Shown here piece by piece: positions 51,036 through 60,330 of a DNA stretch of 64,000 nt. The position numbers were made by a program, and so were the translations under genes. The notes below the pieces were generated by a model. That model searched no databases, had not been told where the DNA came from, and saw nothing but the letters and a program-made list of their open reading frames with translations. The DNA comes from Bacilli bacterium. GTDB lineage: Bacteria; Bacillota_I; Bacilli_A; RF39; UBA660. How positions within the stretch are numbered: position 1 is the first letter of the stretch; every line of letters starts with the position of its first letter. The DNA is taken from contig CAAGCO010000018.1 in assembly GCA_900768345.1 (NCBI GenBank), forward strand, positions 1-64,000, read 5' to 3'.

Positions 51036-52274
51036 ATGACAGCAGAATTTAGTAAAGAAATGAAAAAAACTCATACTATACTAGCACCAGATATATTTCC
51101 AGTACATATGAGACTTCTAACGAAAGTATTCGCATTATATGGATATAATGTAGAAGTTCTTCATTATGAAGGAAAAGATGTTATAGATACTGGACTTAGT
51201 TACTTACATAATGATATTTGTTATCCAGCCATATGTGCGATAGGTCAACAATTATATGCACTTAAAAGTGGAAAATATGATACTCAAAAAGTAGCTTTAA
51301 TACAATTTCAAACTGGTGGTGGATGTAGAGCATCTAACTATATTTGTTTACTTAGAAAAGCCTTAGAAAATATGGGATATGATTATATACCAGTTATTTC
51401 AGTAAGTACAAGTAATATAGAAAAATGTAGTGGCTTTAAACTAACTCCAATGATGATGTATATGTCTCTAAGAGCTATTATCTACGGAGACTTCTTAATG
51501 CTTTTAAAAAATCAAGTAAAACCTTATGAAAAGAAAAAAGGTGAAACTGATAAATTAGTTGATTATTGGATTAATAAACTAACAACTGATTTTGCTTCTA
51601 AGAAAAGTTTAAATAATAGAAGTATGAAAAAGAATTTAAAAAGTATTGCTAAAAGTTTCCATGAAATTGAAAGAGTAGATAGAAAGTTAAAAAAAGTTGG
51701 TATCGTAGGAGAAATATATGTTAAATATTCTCCTTTCGCTAACAACAATTTAGAAGAATTCTTACTTAAAGAAGGATGCGAATATATGGTACCTGGTGTA
51801 CTAGCATTCTTTGAATTCTGTTTTTCTGATGCAGAAACGAATCATAAATATTATGGAAAGAATAGAGTAAGTATGTATGCTAGTAAGACTGTAGAGTCTA
51901 TTGCATCTTCATGGGAAAAAGATATGGAAGATGCATTAAAACCATACCCTGAATTTGTTTGCCCAGCACCATTTAAAAGGATTAAAAAATTAGCAGAAAA
52001 CATAATTGATAGAGGAGTAAACATGGGTGAAGGATGGCTTTTACCTGGAGAAGTAGCAGAGCTAATAGAAAATGGATACAATAATATAATTTGTGCTCAA
52101 CCATTTGGATGTCTTCCTAATCACATAGTTGGAAAAGGAACAATAAGAACACTTAGAATGTTATATCCAAATGCTAATATATTTCCAATAGATTATGATG
52201 CAGGAGCTTCAAAAGTAAATCAAGAAAATAGAATTAAATTAATGCTAGCTATCGCAGAAGAAGGTGAGAAGTAA
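51036..52274 (+). CDS. 2-hydroxyacyl-CoA dehydratase-like protein
   Basis: A 412-residue protein related to the 2-hydroxyglutaryl-CoA dehydratase D-component/DUF2229 group. It has conserved Cys in NDICYPAICAIGQ, in FQTGGGCRASNY and in PFGCLPNHIVGKGTI, which are likely iron-sulfur ligands. In many Bacillota this sequence forms the last part of one chain of about 1400 residues with the activase; here it is a separate gene placed before it. AAAGGAG precedes the ATG. The substrate is unknown. Confidence 0.85.
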   Translation: MTAEFSKEMKKTHTILAPDIFPVHMRLLTKVFALYGYNVEVLHYEGKDVIDTGLSYLHNDICYPAICAIGQQLYALKSGKYDTQKVALIQFQTGGGCRASNYICLLRKALENMGYDYIPVISVSTSNIEKCSGFKLTPMMMYMSLRAIIYGDFLMLLKNQVKPYEKKKGETDKLVDYWINKLTTDFASKKSLNNRSMKKNLKSIAKSFHEIERVDRKLKKVGIVGEIYVKYSPFANNNLEEFLLKEGCEYMVPGVLAFFEFCFSDAETNHKYYGKNRVSMYASKTVESIASSWEKDMEDALKPYPEFVCPAPFKRIKKLAENIIDRGVNMGEGWLLPGEVAELIENGYNNIICAQPFGCLPNHIVGKGTIRTLRMLYPNANIFPIDYDAGASKVNQENRIKLMLAIAEEGEK

Positions 52275-52275
52275 T

Positions 52276-55194
52276 ATGAAAAGAGTAGGTTTTGATATAG
52301 GATCAACTACTATAAAATGTATAGTAATGGATGAAAAAGAAAATATATTATTTAAAAAATATGAACGTCACTATTCTGAGATAAGAAATGCTGTATTAAA
52401 AATATTAAATGAACTTAAAGCTATTATAAAGAATGACAAAATAACAGTAACAATCTCTGGTTCAGCAGGTTTAGGTTATGCTGAAAGTTTAAAAATCCCT
52501 TTTGTTCAAGAAGTATATGCAGAAAAGATTGCTGTTAATAAGTATTATCCAAATACTGATACAGTTATAGAATTAGGTGGAGAAGATGCCAAAATGTTAT
52601 TTCTAACTGGTGGCTTTGAAATGAGAATGAATGGAAGTTGTGCTGGTGGAACAGGTGCATTTATAGATCAAATGGCTTCTTTACTAAATGTAACTGCTGA
52701 AGAATTAAACGAATTATCAAGTCATCATGAAAAGATATGTAATATCGCATCACGTTGTGGAGTATTTGCTAAATCAGATGTTCAACCTCTATTAAATCAA
52801 GGCGTTAGAAAAGAAGATATGGCTGCTGGTATATTTAGAGCAGTAGTAAATCAAACAATATCAGGTTTATCACAAGGAAGAGAAATAGGCAATAATGTTT
52901 TATATTTAGGTGGGCCACTATATTTTTATAGTGAACTTAGAAATAGCTTTGATGAAATATTAAACACTAAAGGAGTTCTTCCAGAAGATGCAATATATTT
53001 TGTAGCAATAGGTTCAGTACTCGCAAACGTTAAAGAGGAAACAACACTAACTAAATTAGAAAATAAATTTAAGAAGTTTAAAGAACAAAGCAACTATGTA
53101 AAAAGTGATGCACTTTTCAAATCTAAAAAAGAGTATGAAGAATTCTTAAAAAGACACAACGATACATCTATAAAAGAATTAGATAAACCAAGCAAAAATA
53201 TGTATTTAGGAATAGATGCAGGAAGTACTACTATTAAGATGGTTCTTTGCGATGAAGATGGAAACATATTTAATCCATTCTATTCTTCAAATGAAGGAAG
53301 CCCAGTTGAAATAGTAAAAAAATACTTAATAGATTTATATGAAAGATATCCGGGTATTAATATTAAATCTAGCGCAGTAACTGGCTATGGTGAAGAATTA
53401 ATTAAAAATGCTTTTAATATAGATTATGGAGTAGTTGAAACAATTGCACATTATACTGCAGCTAAAAAGATAAATCCTAAAGTAGATTTTATTCTTGATA
53501 TAGGTGGACAAGATATAAAATGTTTTAAGATTAAAAATGGCTCAATAGATAGTTTATATTTAAATGAGGCTTGTTCTAGTGGATGCGGATCCTTCTTACA
53601 AACGTTTGCTAAAGCACTTGGATATACCACAGAAGAATTCTCACACTTAGGTCTTTATGCTAAAAGTCCAGTAAGCCTTGGATCAAGATGTACAGTATTT
53701 ATGAATAGTTCAGTAAAACAAGCTCAAAAAGATGGTGCATCTGTAGAAAGCATAGCTGCAGGCCTTTCCATGAGTGTAGTAAAAAATGCTTTATATAAAG
53801 TTATAAGATGTGCAAATCCTAAAGACTTAGGTGAAAATATAATAGTACAAGGTGGAACATTTTTAAATGACTCTGTACTAAGAGCATTCGAAAAAGAAAT
53901 AGGTCACAATGTAACAAGACCAAAATATTCAGGCTTAATGGGAGCATACGGAAGTGCACTTTATAGCAAAGAAAAGAATAATGATAAAAGTAAAATATTA
54001 AACTTTGAAGAACTAAAGAATTTTAATTATGAAACAAGAAATATAAACTGTAATGGATGCACTAATCATTGCAATTTAGTAATAAATACTTTCGATAAGA
54101 AGAGAAGATTTATCGCAGGTAATAGATGTTCAAAACCGCTTAATAATGGAGTACAACAAGAACACTATGATTTATATGAATATAAGCAATCATTATTAAA
54201 AGAATTTATGAGTAATGAAACTGATGAAAATAAAACTACTATAGGAATACCTTTAGTTTTAAATATGTATGAACTATTACCATTTTGGTATACATTCTTT
54301 AAGTCATTAGGTTTAAATGTTGTTGTTTCACCATTCTCAAATAGAAATACATATTTAAAAGGACAAAAAACTATACCATCAGATACTATATGTTATCCAG
54401 CTAAACTAGCACATGGACACATTGAATATTTAATAGATTCTAAAGTAGACTATATATTCTATCCAAGTATGAATTATAACTTTGATGAAAAACTTGGAAC
54501 AAATCACTATAATTGTCCAGTAGTAGCATACTATCCTCAAGTAATAAGAGGAAATGTAAATAATTTAAATAAAGATGCTTTCATAGATGATTTTGTAAGT
54601 TTAGCAGATAAAAAACAATTTAATAAAAGAATAAAATCAATTATTAAATATTATGGTATAGAAGTAACTGATTCAAAACTAAAAAAAGCAGTAGAAAAAT
54701 CATATGAAGCATATAATAATTATCTATTAAAAGTTAGAACTAAAGCAGAAGAATTTATAAGTATTGCAAAGCAAAAAGATATGCCGATAATTGTATTATG
54801 TGGAAGACCATATCATGTAGATCCTGAAGTAAATCATGGTATTAACAAACTTATTACATCTCTTGGAGCAGTAGTTATAACTGAAGATAGTATTAGTCAT
54901 AAGGTAAAACCATTTAAAACAAAAGTAATGAATCAATGGACTTATCATTCAAGATTATATGCAGCAGCTAAGTATGTATGTGAATCTAATAATAATATTA
55001 ATTTAGTTCAATTAGTATCATTTGGTTGTGGAGTAGATGCAGTTACAACTGATGAAGTAAGAAGAATAATAGAAAGTAAAGATAAAGTATACACTCAAAT
55101 AAAGATAGATGAAATATCTAATATGGGTGCTGTAACTATTAGACTTAGAAGTTTACTTGCTATAATTGATAATAAAAATGTAAAGAATAATTAA
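52276..55194 (+). CDS. Acyl-CoA dehydratase activase, duplicated ASKHA
   Basis: A 972-residue protein of the BcrAD/BadFG/HgdC activase family. Two ASKHA ATPase domains follow in order (about residues 1-260, opening FDIGSTTIKCI, and about 310-570, opening YLGIDAGSTTIKMV). Each has the cluster-binding segment (NGSCAGGTGAFIDQM, and NEACSSGCGSFLQTF). A DUF2229 domain follows, with the extra Cys group CNGCTNHC near residue 592. Activases use ATP to inject an electron into 2-hydroxyacyl-CoA dehydratases. GGTGAGAAG precedes the ATG at 52276, one base after the stop of the partner gene. Confidence 0.92.
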   Translation: MKRVGFDIGSTTIKCIVMDEKENILFKKYERHYSEIRNAVLKILNELKAIIKNDKITVTISGSAGLGYAESLKIPFVQEVYAEKIAVNKYYPNTDTVIELGGEDAKMLFLTGGFEMRMNGSCAGGTGAFIDQMASLLNVTAEELNELSSHHEKICNIASRCGVFAKSDVQPLLNQGVRKEDMAAGIFRAVVNQTISGLSQGREIGNNVLYLGGPLYFYSELRNSFDEILNTKGVLPEDAIYFVAIGSVLANVKEETTLTKLENKFKKFKEQSNYVKSDALFKSKKEYEEFLKRHNDTSIKELDKPSKNMYLGIDAGSTTIKMVLCDEDGNIFNPFYSSNEGSPVEIVKKYLIDLYERYPGINIKSSAVTGYGEELIKNAFNIDYGVVETIAHYTAAKKINPKVDFILDIGGQDIKCFKIKNGSIDSLYLNEACSSGCGSFLQTFAKALGYTTEEFSHLGLYAKSPVSLGSRCTVFMNSSVKQAQKDGASVESIAAGLSMSVVKNALYKVIRCANPKDLGENIIVQGGTFLNDSVLRAFEKEIGHNVTRPKYSGLMGAYGSALYSKEKNNDKSKILNFEELKNFNYETRNINCNGCTNHCNLVINTFDKKRRFIAGNRCSKPLNNGVQQEHYDLYEYKQSLLKEFMSNETDENKTTIGIPLVLNMYELLPFWYTFFKSLGLNVVVSPFSNRNTYLKGQKTIPSDTICYPAKLAHGHIEYLIDSKVDYIFYPSMNYNFDEKLGTNHYNCPVVAYYPQVIRGNVNNLNKDAFIDDFVSLADKKQFNKRIKSIIKYYGIEVTDSKLKKAVEKSYEAYNNYLLKVRTKAEEFISIAKQKDMPIIVLCGRPYHVDPEVNHGINKLITSLGAVVITEDSISHKVKPFKTKVMNQWTYHSRLYAAAKYVCESNNNINLVQLVSFGCGVDAVTTDEVRRIIESKDKVYTQIKIDEISNMGAVTIRLRSLLAIIDNKNVKNN

Positions 55195-55250
55195 TGTTAT
55201 TGTTTTAAATAAGTTATAAATGTAAAATAATAATGTAGTAGGAGGTACAT

Positions 55251-55907
55251 ATGGAATTAACAGCTGCAGCAGAGTGGTTAAATACTACATTTAGTGGATT
55301 TGATCATGCTATATTAAGTGTTTTACATGAGCTTGCTTTATTAACAAATGGTAATTTAAATTGGTTATTTAAGTTTATAAGTCTTTTCGCAGAAAAAGGT
55401 TTATTTCTTATTTTGCTTAGTATATTCTTAATGTTATTTAAGAAAACAAGAAAGTTTGGAATTTGTATGTTTGGTGCTATTGGAGCAGGAGCTATACTAA
55501 CTAACTTTATTTTAAAGGATATGGTCGCAAGACCAAGACCATATATGAGTGGTATTGAATATAAAGATTGGTGGCAATATGCAGGTATGGTTACTGAAAG
55601 TGATTTCTCATTTCCAAGTGGTCACACAACAGCCATGACGGCAGCAATGATGTCATTAGTATTTATGGCTAAAACAAAGAAAAAATATTGGTGCATACTA
55701 TTTATATTCTTAATGGGTGTATCAAGAAACTATCTAATGGTTCACTATCCAACAGATGTAATAGGAGGTATGATATCAGGATTAGTCGGAGCAACTGTCG
55801 CATACTTTATAACATTACTAATTTATAAAATAATAGATAAGTACAAAGATGTTAAATTATTTAACTTTATAAAGAACTTTGATATAATAAATGCAATGAA
55901 GAAATAA
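55251..55907 (+). CDS. PAP2-family membrane phosphatase
   Basis: A 218-residue membrane phosphatase of the PAP2 type with about five to six helices. The three signature motifs are KDMVARPRP, PSGHTTAM and SRNYLMVHYPTDVIGG. Relatives dephosphorylate phosphatidic acid, phosphatidylglycerol phosphate or undecaprenyl diphosphate. GGAGG precedes the ATG. It is followed by a ProX-type gene 25 bp downstream. Confidence 0.93.
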   Translation: MELTAAAEWLNTTFSGFDHAILSVLHELALLTNGNLNWLFKFISLFAEKGLFLILLSIFLMLFKKTRKFGICMFGAIGAGAILTNFILKDMVARPRPYMSGIEYKDWWQYAGMVTESDFSFPSGHTTAMTAAMMSLVFMAKTKKKYWCILFIFLMGVSRNYLMVHYPTDVIGGMISGLVGATVAYFITLLIYKIIDKYKDVKLFNFIKNFDIINAMKK

Positions 55908-55932
55908 CATTGCATTTTTATATGGAGGATTT

Positions 55933-56424
55933 ATGTACACAAAGAAAGAAGAAGTTTATAAATACTTAGAAAGTTTAAATATCAAATATAAAAAAATAGA
56001 ACATAAAGCAGTATTTACTATGGAAGAAATGTCAAAACTTAATCTTGAAGATGAGAGTGAAGTAGTTAAGAATCTATTCATAAGAGATGATAAAAAACAA
56101 AACTATTATTTAATACTAGTTAAAGGAGATAAAAGAGTTAACTTAAAAGAATTAAGAAATACTTTAGGACTTAGACCTTTAACATTCGCAAGTGAAGAAG
56201 ATTTAGAAAAATATTTAGGCCTAAAAAAAGGTTCAGTAACAATACTTGGTATACTTAACGACACTGAACATAAAGTAAAAGTATTAATAGACGAAGATAT
56301 AAAGAATTTTAAAGAAATTGGTGCTCATCCTAATGAAAATACCGCATCAATTTGGCTAACACTAAAAGACATAGAAAAGATATTAAAACTTAATAACGTA
56401 AGTTATAATTTTATAAATCTATAG
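55933..56424 (+). CDS. ProX/YbaK-type aminoacyl-tRNA deacylase
   Basis: A 163-residue editing enzyme of the prolyl-tRNA synthetase-associated (ProX/PrdX) type, which hydrolyses mischarged tRNA(Pro), typically carrying Ala. Family parts are EHKAVFTMEEM, KNLFIRD, KGDKRVNLKEL and GAHPNENTASIWL. TGGAGGA precedes the ATG. A terminator follows. Confidence 0.9.
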   Translation: MYTKKEEVYKYLESLNIKYKKIEHKAVFTMEEMSKLNLEDESEVVKNLFIRDDKKQNYYLILVKGDKRVNLKELRNTLGLRPLTFASEEDLEKYLGLKKGSVTILGILNDTEHKVKVLIDEDIKNFKEIGAHPNENTASIWLTLKDIEKILKLNNVSYNFINL

Positions 56425-56443
56425 TCAATATAATTGACTTTTT
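56421..56443 (+). terminator. Rho-independent terminator
   Basis: AGTCAAT and ATTGACT pair around a short loop, followed by five T. It separates the deacylase gene from the GntR promoter. Confidence 0.65.
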
Positions 56444-56446
56444 CTA

Positions 56447-56475
56447 TTGACATAATTTATCTATAATAGTATTAT
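56447..56475 (+). promoter_or_regulatory. Promoter of the GntR-type regulator
   Basis: TTGACA (56447-56452), a 17-bp spacer and TATTAT (56470-56475). The -10 box overlaps the palindrome that follows. Confidence 0.8.
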
Positions 56476-56498
56476 TGTATTATGCAAGTAATACAATA
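56473..56498 (+). promoter_or_regulatory. Palindromic operator, likely GntR site
   Basis: TATTGTATTA and TAATACAATA are perfect 10-bp inverted arms with a 6-nt spacer. The site overlaps the -10 box and start region and ends just before the AAAAGGAG ribosome site, an ideal place for autorepression by the dimeric GntR/YtrA-type regulator encoded next. Confidence 0.8.
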
Positions 56499-56510
56499 AA
56501 AGGAGTACAC

Positions 56511-56873
56511 ATGAGTTATACATTTGATAATAATATACCAATATATATTCAACTTGTTGATATCGTAAGAGTTGATATAGTATCAGGTAAATTAAGCGTA
56601 GGTAGTAGATTACCTTCTGTAAGAGAGCTAGCATTTTATTATAAAGTTAATCCAAATACTATGCAAAAAGCTTTAGTAGAACTAGAAAATGAAAAACTAA
56701 TTTATACTGAAAGAACAAATGGTAAATATGTTACTAGTGATTCAAAAGTTATTAACAAAGCTAAAGAAAAACTAGCTAAAGAAAAAGTAAGAGAATACTT
56801 AAGTTCTATGAATAGTATAGGTATAACTTATGAAGAATCAATTAAGTACTTGCAGGAATTAGAAGGAAAATAA
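56511..56873 (+). CDS. GntR-family regulator, YtrA-like
   Basis: A 120-residue regulator with a GntR winged HTH (IYIQLVDIVRVDIVSGKLSV, then LPSVRELAFYYKVNPNTMQK) and the short C-terminal dimerisation helices of the YtrA subgroup. Such regulators usually repress an ABC exporter in the same operon. Here the following ABC gene is broken. AAAAGGAG precedes the ATG at 56511. Confidence 0.92.
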   Translation: MSYTFDNNIPIYIQLVDIVRVDIVSGKLSVGSRLPSVRELAFYYKVNPNTMQKALVELENEKLIYTERTNGKYVTSDSKVINKAKEKLAKEKVREYLSSMNSIGITYEESIKYLQELEGK

Positions 56874-56874
56874 T

Positions 56875-57284
56875 ATGGAACTTTTAGAGTGTAAAAACCT
56901 ATCAAAAAGTTTTGATAATAAAAAATTCTAAAAGATATAAACCTAATAATACCTAGAGGTAAAATAGTTGGACTTTTAGGTAAAAACGGGCAAGGAAAGA
57001 CAACACTAATAAAACTTATTAATGATTTACTTACTCCAACTAGTGGTGAAATACTTATTGAAGGAAAACATCCAGGAGTAGAATCTAAAAGGATTATTTC
57101 ATACTTACCAGAAAGAACTTACTTAGATAAAGAAATGAAAGTAATAGATACACTTAATTATTTTAATGAGTTCTATGATAATTTTGATAGATTTCCAAAA
57201 ATTATTGATAAAGAAATTAAAAATATAATAATATATATGTTACAACAAGATTTAGATACAAAAGAAGAAAAAAAGATACTATGA
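56875..57284 (+). pseudogene. Broken ABC transporter ATPase gene
   Basis: The gene starts one base after the GntR stop and reads MELLECKNLSKSFDNKK, then hits a stop after a frameshift within an A run (about 56920-56930). The shifted frame continues with an intact Walker A (LLGKNGQGKTTLIKLI) and reaches about residue 135, but then runs into unrelated codons and a TGA. The signature, Walker B and the whole permease are missing. It is a decayed YtrB-type ATPase from the regulator's operon. Confidence 0.88.
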
Positions 57285-57371
57285 TAAGAGAATTAAAGCC
57301 TAATAATTAAAAATTGATTTATAACAAAAAGTATGCTATAATATGTGGCATATTTTTTAAAGGGGGAAAAT

Positions 57372-58106
57372 ATGAAAGAATCAACTGGGGGAGAAGAACC
57401 AACAAAAATAGAGATTGGAGTTTCTACAATAATGCAAGTAGAAAAAGAAGCAAACTCTATATTTAATGATGTAATAGAAGAAAAGAATTTATCTGAATAC
57501 TATTTAAAAGAAACAATGTTCAAAATAATGTACTTAAAAGAACAATTAGTAGGAGGACTATCAAAAGTACAAGATGGATTAATAGATGAATGCAAAAAAA
57601 ATAGTAAAAGTAAACCATTAATACCATTTTTAGCAGTAGCAAATATCTTTGTTGCTAACATAGTACCATTTTTAGGATTAATAAATTCAATAGTGTTAAT
57701 ATCAATAGCAATTAGATCATATAAAAATCTAAAAGAAGAGTCTGAAAGATTCTTAAAACTAAAAGAAGAAATGGAAGACACAGTAGCAAAAGCAAATTCA
57801 ATACTAATAACACTAAGTAACGATGAAACATTCACTTTAAAAAGAATTAAAGAATTAGGAAAAAGAAGAGAAAAAGAATTAACAAAATCCCCTAAAGATC
57901 GTAGTTTAGTTGCTATAGCTAACATGGCTATTCAAGATTATATTGATAATGATATATTACCAAATAATTTACCAGAAGAAATAAAGTCAACTATTATAAA
58001 ATTATTACAAAATGATTTAAATACAACAGAAAGTGATATGAGTGTATTATTAGAATCAGCAAAACAAAAAGTATCATTAGAAACTTTAGTACACAAAATG
58101 GAATAA
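57372..58106 (+). CDS. Hypothetical protein with central membrane segment
   Basis: A 244-residue protein, mostly helical. One or two hydrophobic segments lie at about residues 80-115, and charged coiled-coil-like helices flank them. No family was recognised. AAAGGGGG precedes the ATG at 57372; an ATG 27 bases earlier has no site. It lies just after the broken ABC gene and is a single gene ended by a terminator. Confidence 0.65.
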   Translation: MKESTGGEEPTKIEIGVSTIMQVEKEANSIFNDVIEEKNLSEYYLKETMFKIMYLKEQLVGGLSKVQDGLIDECKKNSKSKPLIPFLAVANIFVANIVPFLGLINSIVLISIAIRSYKNLKEESERFLKLKEEMEDTVAKANSILITLSNDETFTLKRIKELGKRREKELTKSPKDRSLVAIANMAIQDYIDNDILPNNLPEEIKSTIIKLLQNDLNTTESDMSVLLESAKQKVSLETLVHKME

Positions 58107-58133
58107 AATGAGAATTATTTCTCATTTTTTATT
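58106..58133 (+). terminator. Rho-independent terminator
   Basis: AAATGAGAA, a TTAT loop and TTCTCATTT are followed by T. Confidence 0.75.
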
Positions 58134-58161
58134 TTTAGGATAAAATAATTATGGTAATGAT

Positions 58162-58263
58162 ATGACAATTGAAGATATAATAGAAAGATTAATTGCTGAA
58201 AAAAGTTTAGAGGATTTAGATAAACTAAGAGAAGTAGATGAACTAACGGGTAAATTGTTATAA
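58162..58263 (+). CDS. Possible 33-residue small protein
   Basis: An open frame of 33 codons with an acidic, helical product (MTIEDIIERLIAEKSLEDLD onward), preceded only by a weak GGTAATGAT site and ended by a terminator. Composition and position between two terminators suggest a real small gene, but there is no family evidence. Confidence 0.35.
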   Translation: MTIEDIIERLIAEKSLEDLDKLREVDELTGKLL

Positions 58264-58291
58264 GATTTAAATTAATTTTAAATCTTTTTAA
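58261..58291 (+). terminator. Rho-independent terminator
   Basis: AAGATTTAAA and TTTAAATCTT pair around a short loop, then five T. The stop of the possible 33-residue gene lies at its left edge. Confidence 0.7.
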
Positions 58292-58320
58292 TTTGTGTTA
58301 AAATTATAATAGGTGATGAT

Positions 58321-58680
58321 ATGAAAAATATAGATGAATTATTTAATGAATTATCAAAATCTACTTTTAGAAGCAATTTCCATTTACATGAACCAGAAAT
58401 AAAATATGTTAATGATAAAGGAATAGATAAAATAAGAGAACACGCATATGACTTTATAAAGAAAAGATTAAGTCATGCGAATATACCAAATGATGGTAAA
58501 CAAACTCCAATGAAAGGACATCCGGTATTCGTTGCCCAACATGCTACCGCAACATGCTGTAGAGGATGCTTACATAAATGGCATGGAATTGAAGAAAAAA
58601 GAAAATTAACGAAAGAAGAAATTGACTATATAGTAGACATAATAATTGAATGGATAAAACGCGATATGAAAAATAAGTGA
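58321..58680 (+). CDS. DUF4186 family protein
   Basis: A 119-residue protein matching DUF4186: FRSNFHLHEPEIKYV, then HAYDFIKKRL, then GKQTPMKGHPVFVAQHATAT, then CCRGCLHKWHGI. The conserved His and Cys suggest a metal site. The function is unknown. AGGTGAT precedes the ATG. Confidence 0.9.
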   Translation: MKNIDELFNELSKSTFRSNFHLHEPEIKYVNDKGIDKIREHAYDFIKKRLSHANIPNDGKQTPMKGHPVFVAQHATATCCRGCLHKWHGIEEKRKLTKEEIDYIVDIIIEWIKRDMKNK

Positions 58681-58733
58681 AAAATATTGTGTTTTAATTA
58701 AAAATAATTTAAAATTATACTGGAGGAAGTAAA

Positions 58734-59405
58734 ATGAAAAAGAAAATTTTAACATTTCTTATAACTTTAGGAGTAGTTCTATTACCATTAACTACTAATG
58801 CATCATTAATAGATGAATATGAACATAAAAATCTAAAAGATACTTTAGCAGCAGAATCAATGGAATTAAAAAATAAAGACTATAAGGAAACAGATGACCA
58901 AATTACTATCTATATGTTTAGAGGTCAAGGATGTGCTTTTTGTAGATCATTTTTAGAATTCATAAATTCAATTTCAGATGAATATGGAAAATATTTTAAA
59001 TTAGTTTCATTTGAAGTTTGGGAAAATGAAGAAAACAGCACTTTATTTGATAAAGTAGCAGCTGCAACTGGAGAAGCAGCAGAAGGTGTTCCATATATTG
59101 TTATTGGTGAAACTGTATATCCAGGATATGTTTCTGACTGGAATGATGCAATTAAAACAACAATAAAAACTGAATATGATAAGAAAGCATCAGATAGAGT
59201 AGATATTTTAGAAAAAGCAGAAAACTATGAAGCAGAAGCTATAAAAGCAGAAAATGCTCCATATGTAAAAACAATTTGGTGGACTTTTGGATTCGTAGTA
59301 GTAGCTACAGCTGCTATAATAACAGTTAATACTATTCAAAATAAAAAAGTATTAAAAGAATTAGAAGAATTAAAAAAATCTAACAAAGAAACAAAGAAAA
59401 AATAA
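58734..59405 (+). CDS. Exported thioredoxin-like protein with C-terminal anchor
   Basis: A 223-residue protein. A signal peptide (about residues 1-23) leads to a thioredoxin-like domain with redox pair Cys67/Cys70 (GCAFC), the cis-Pro in GVPYIVIGE, a membrane helix at about residues 182-202 and a Lys/Glu-rich cytoplasmic tail. It probably acts in thiol exchange outside the cell membrane. GGAGGAAG precedes the ATG. It ends in a terminator. Confidence 0.82.
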   Translation: MKKKILTFLITLGVVLLPLTTNASLIDEYEHKNLKDTLAAESMELKNKDYKETDDQITIYMFRGQGCAFCRSFLEFINSISDEYGKYFKLVSFEVWENEENSTLFDKVAAATGEAAEGVPYIVIGETVYPGYVSDWNDAIKTTIKTEYDKKASDRVDILEKAENYEAEAIKAENAPYVKTIWWTFGFVVVATAAIITVNTIQNKKVLKELEELKKSNKETKKK

Positions 59406-59428
59406 GTAGACATAGTTCTACTTTTTTT
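59405..59428 (+). terminator. Rho-independent terminator
   Basis: AGTAGA and TCTACT pair around a 6-nt loop and are followed by seven T. Confidence 0.75.
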
Positions 59429-59442
59429 GTAATATATTATTA

Positions 59443-60270
59443 ATGAATACTGAATTAAGAAATGAAATAATTTTAAAAATACTTAGTGACTATCTAAATA
59501 ACCATAGTGATTTTATAACTGAAAAAATGGTAAATGATTTAGAAAAAGAATTTAATTTATCTAAAACAGAATCTATAGTTTTTCTTTTATTAGGATTCTA
59601 TGAAATAGAAAATAAAGAACTAACAGGGGAATTTAATAAAATTATAAAAGAATTAGATAGTAAAAAATATGAAGATAATGATTATTATAAAAATATAAAA
59701 CTGGAAAATATAAAAGATAATAATTGGTCATTTGAAATTAAAAGTTATAAACCATATGAATTATTTGTTTATAATGATATGGAATGTATTAATGGAAAAT
59801 TATATCCACAAGTAGGCTATTTCACACATGAGTATTATTATGAGTGTGTACTTGAAAATGAAAGAGAATGGATGCTTATAACACCAAATGAAATAGAAAC
59901 AATGAAAGAACCAATTAAGGAAGCATTTGGTAATGTACTAACATATGGTTTAGGACTAGGTTATTTTCAGTACATGATATCTAACAAAGACAATGTTAAA
60001 TCCATAACAATAATAGAAAAAGATAAAAAAATAATAGAACTATTCACAAAATATATTTTACCTCAATTTAAACATAAAGAGAAAATTAAAGTAATAAATG
60101 AAGATGCTTTAAAATATAAATATACGAGTGAATATGATTATGTATTCGTAGACATATGGCATGATCCAAGTGATGGAGTAGAACTATATAAGAAAATGAA
60201 AAAGTTAGAAAAACCTAATATTAAATACTCTTACTGGATAGAAAAAACATTAAAAATTTATATTGATTAA
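59443..60270 (+). CDS. Spermidine synthase-like methyltransferase-fold protein
   Basis: A 275-residue protein. The C-terminal half has a Rossmann fold of the spermidine synthase/SAM-methyltransferase type: VLTYGLGLGYFQYMI as motif I, ITIIEKDKKIIELF as motif II, and DYVFVDIWHDPSDG. The N-terminal 130 residues are unrecognised. The substrate is unknown. No Shine-Dalgarno precedes the ATG; a TAATAT box ends seven bases before it, so the mRNA may be leaderless. Confidence 0.72.
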   Translation: MNTELRNEIILKILSDYLNNHSDFITEKMVNDLEKEFNLSKTESIVFLLLGFYEIENKELTGEFNKIIKELDSKKYEDNDYYKNIKLENIKDNNWSFEIKSYKPYELFVYNDMECINGKLYPQVGYFTHEYYYECVLENEREWMLITPNEIETMKEPIKEAFGNVLTYGLGLGYFQYMISNKDNVKSITIIEKDKKIIELFTKYILPQFKHKEKIKVINEDALKYKYTSEYDYVFVDIWHDPSDGVELYKKMKKLEKPNIKYSYWIEKTLKIYID

Positions 60271-60296
60271 ATACCATAAATTGGTATTTTTTTTTA
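60269..60296 (+). terminator. Rho-independent terminator
   Basis: AAATACCA and TGGTATTT pair around a 5-nt loop with a long T run after. Confidence 0.8.
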
Positions 60297-60330
60297 TAAT
60301 CAAAATGAACAAACTATTAATGGTGATAAC

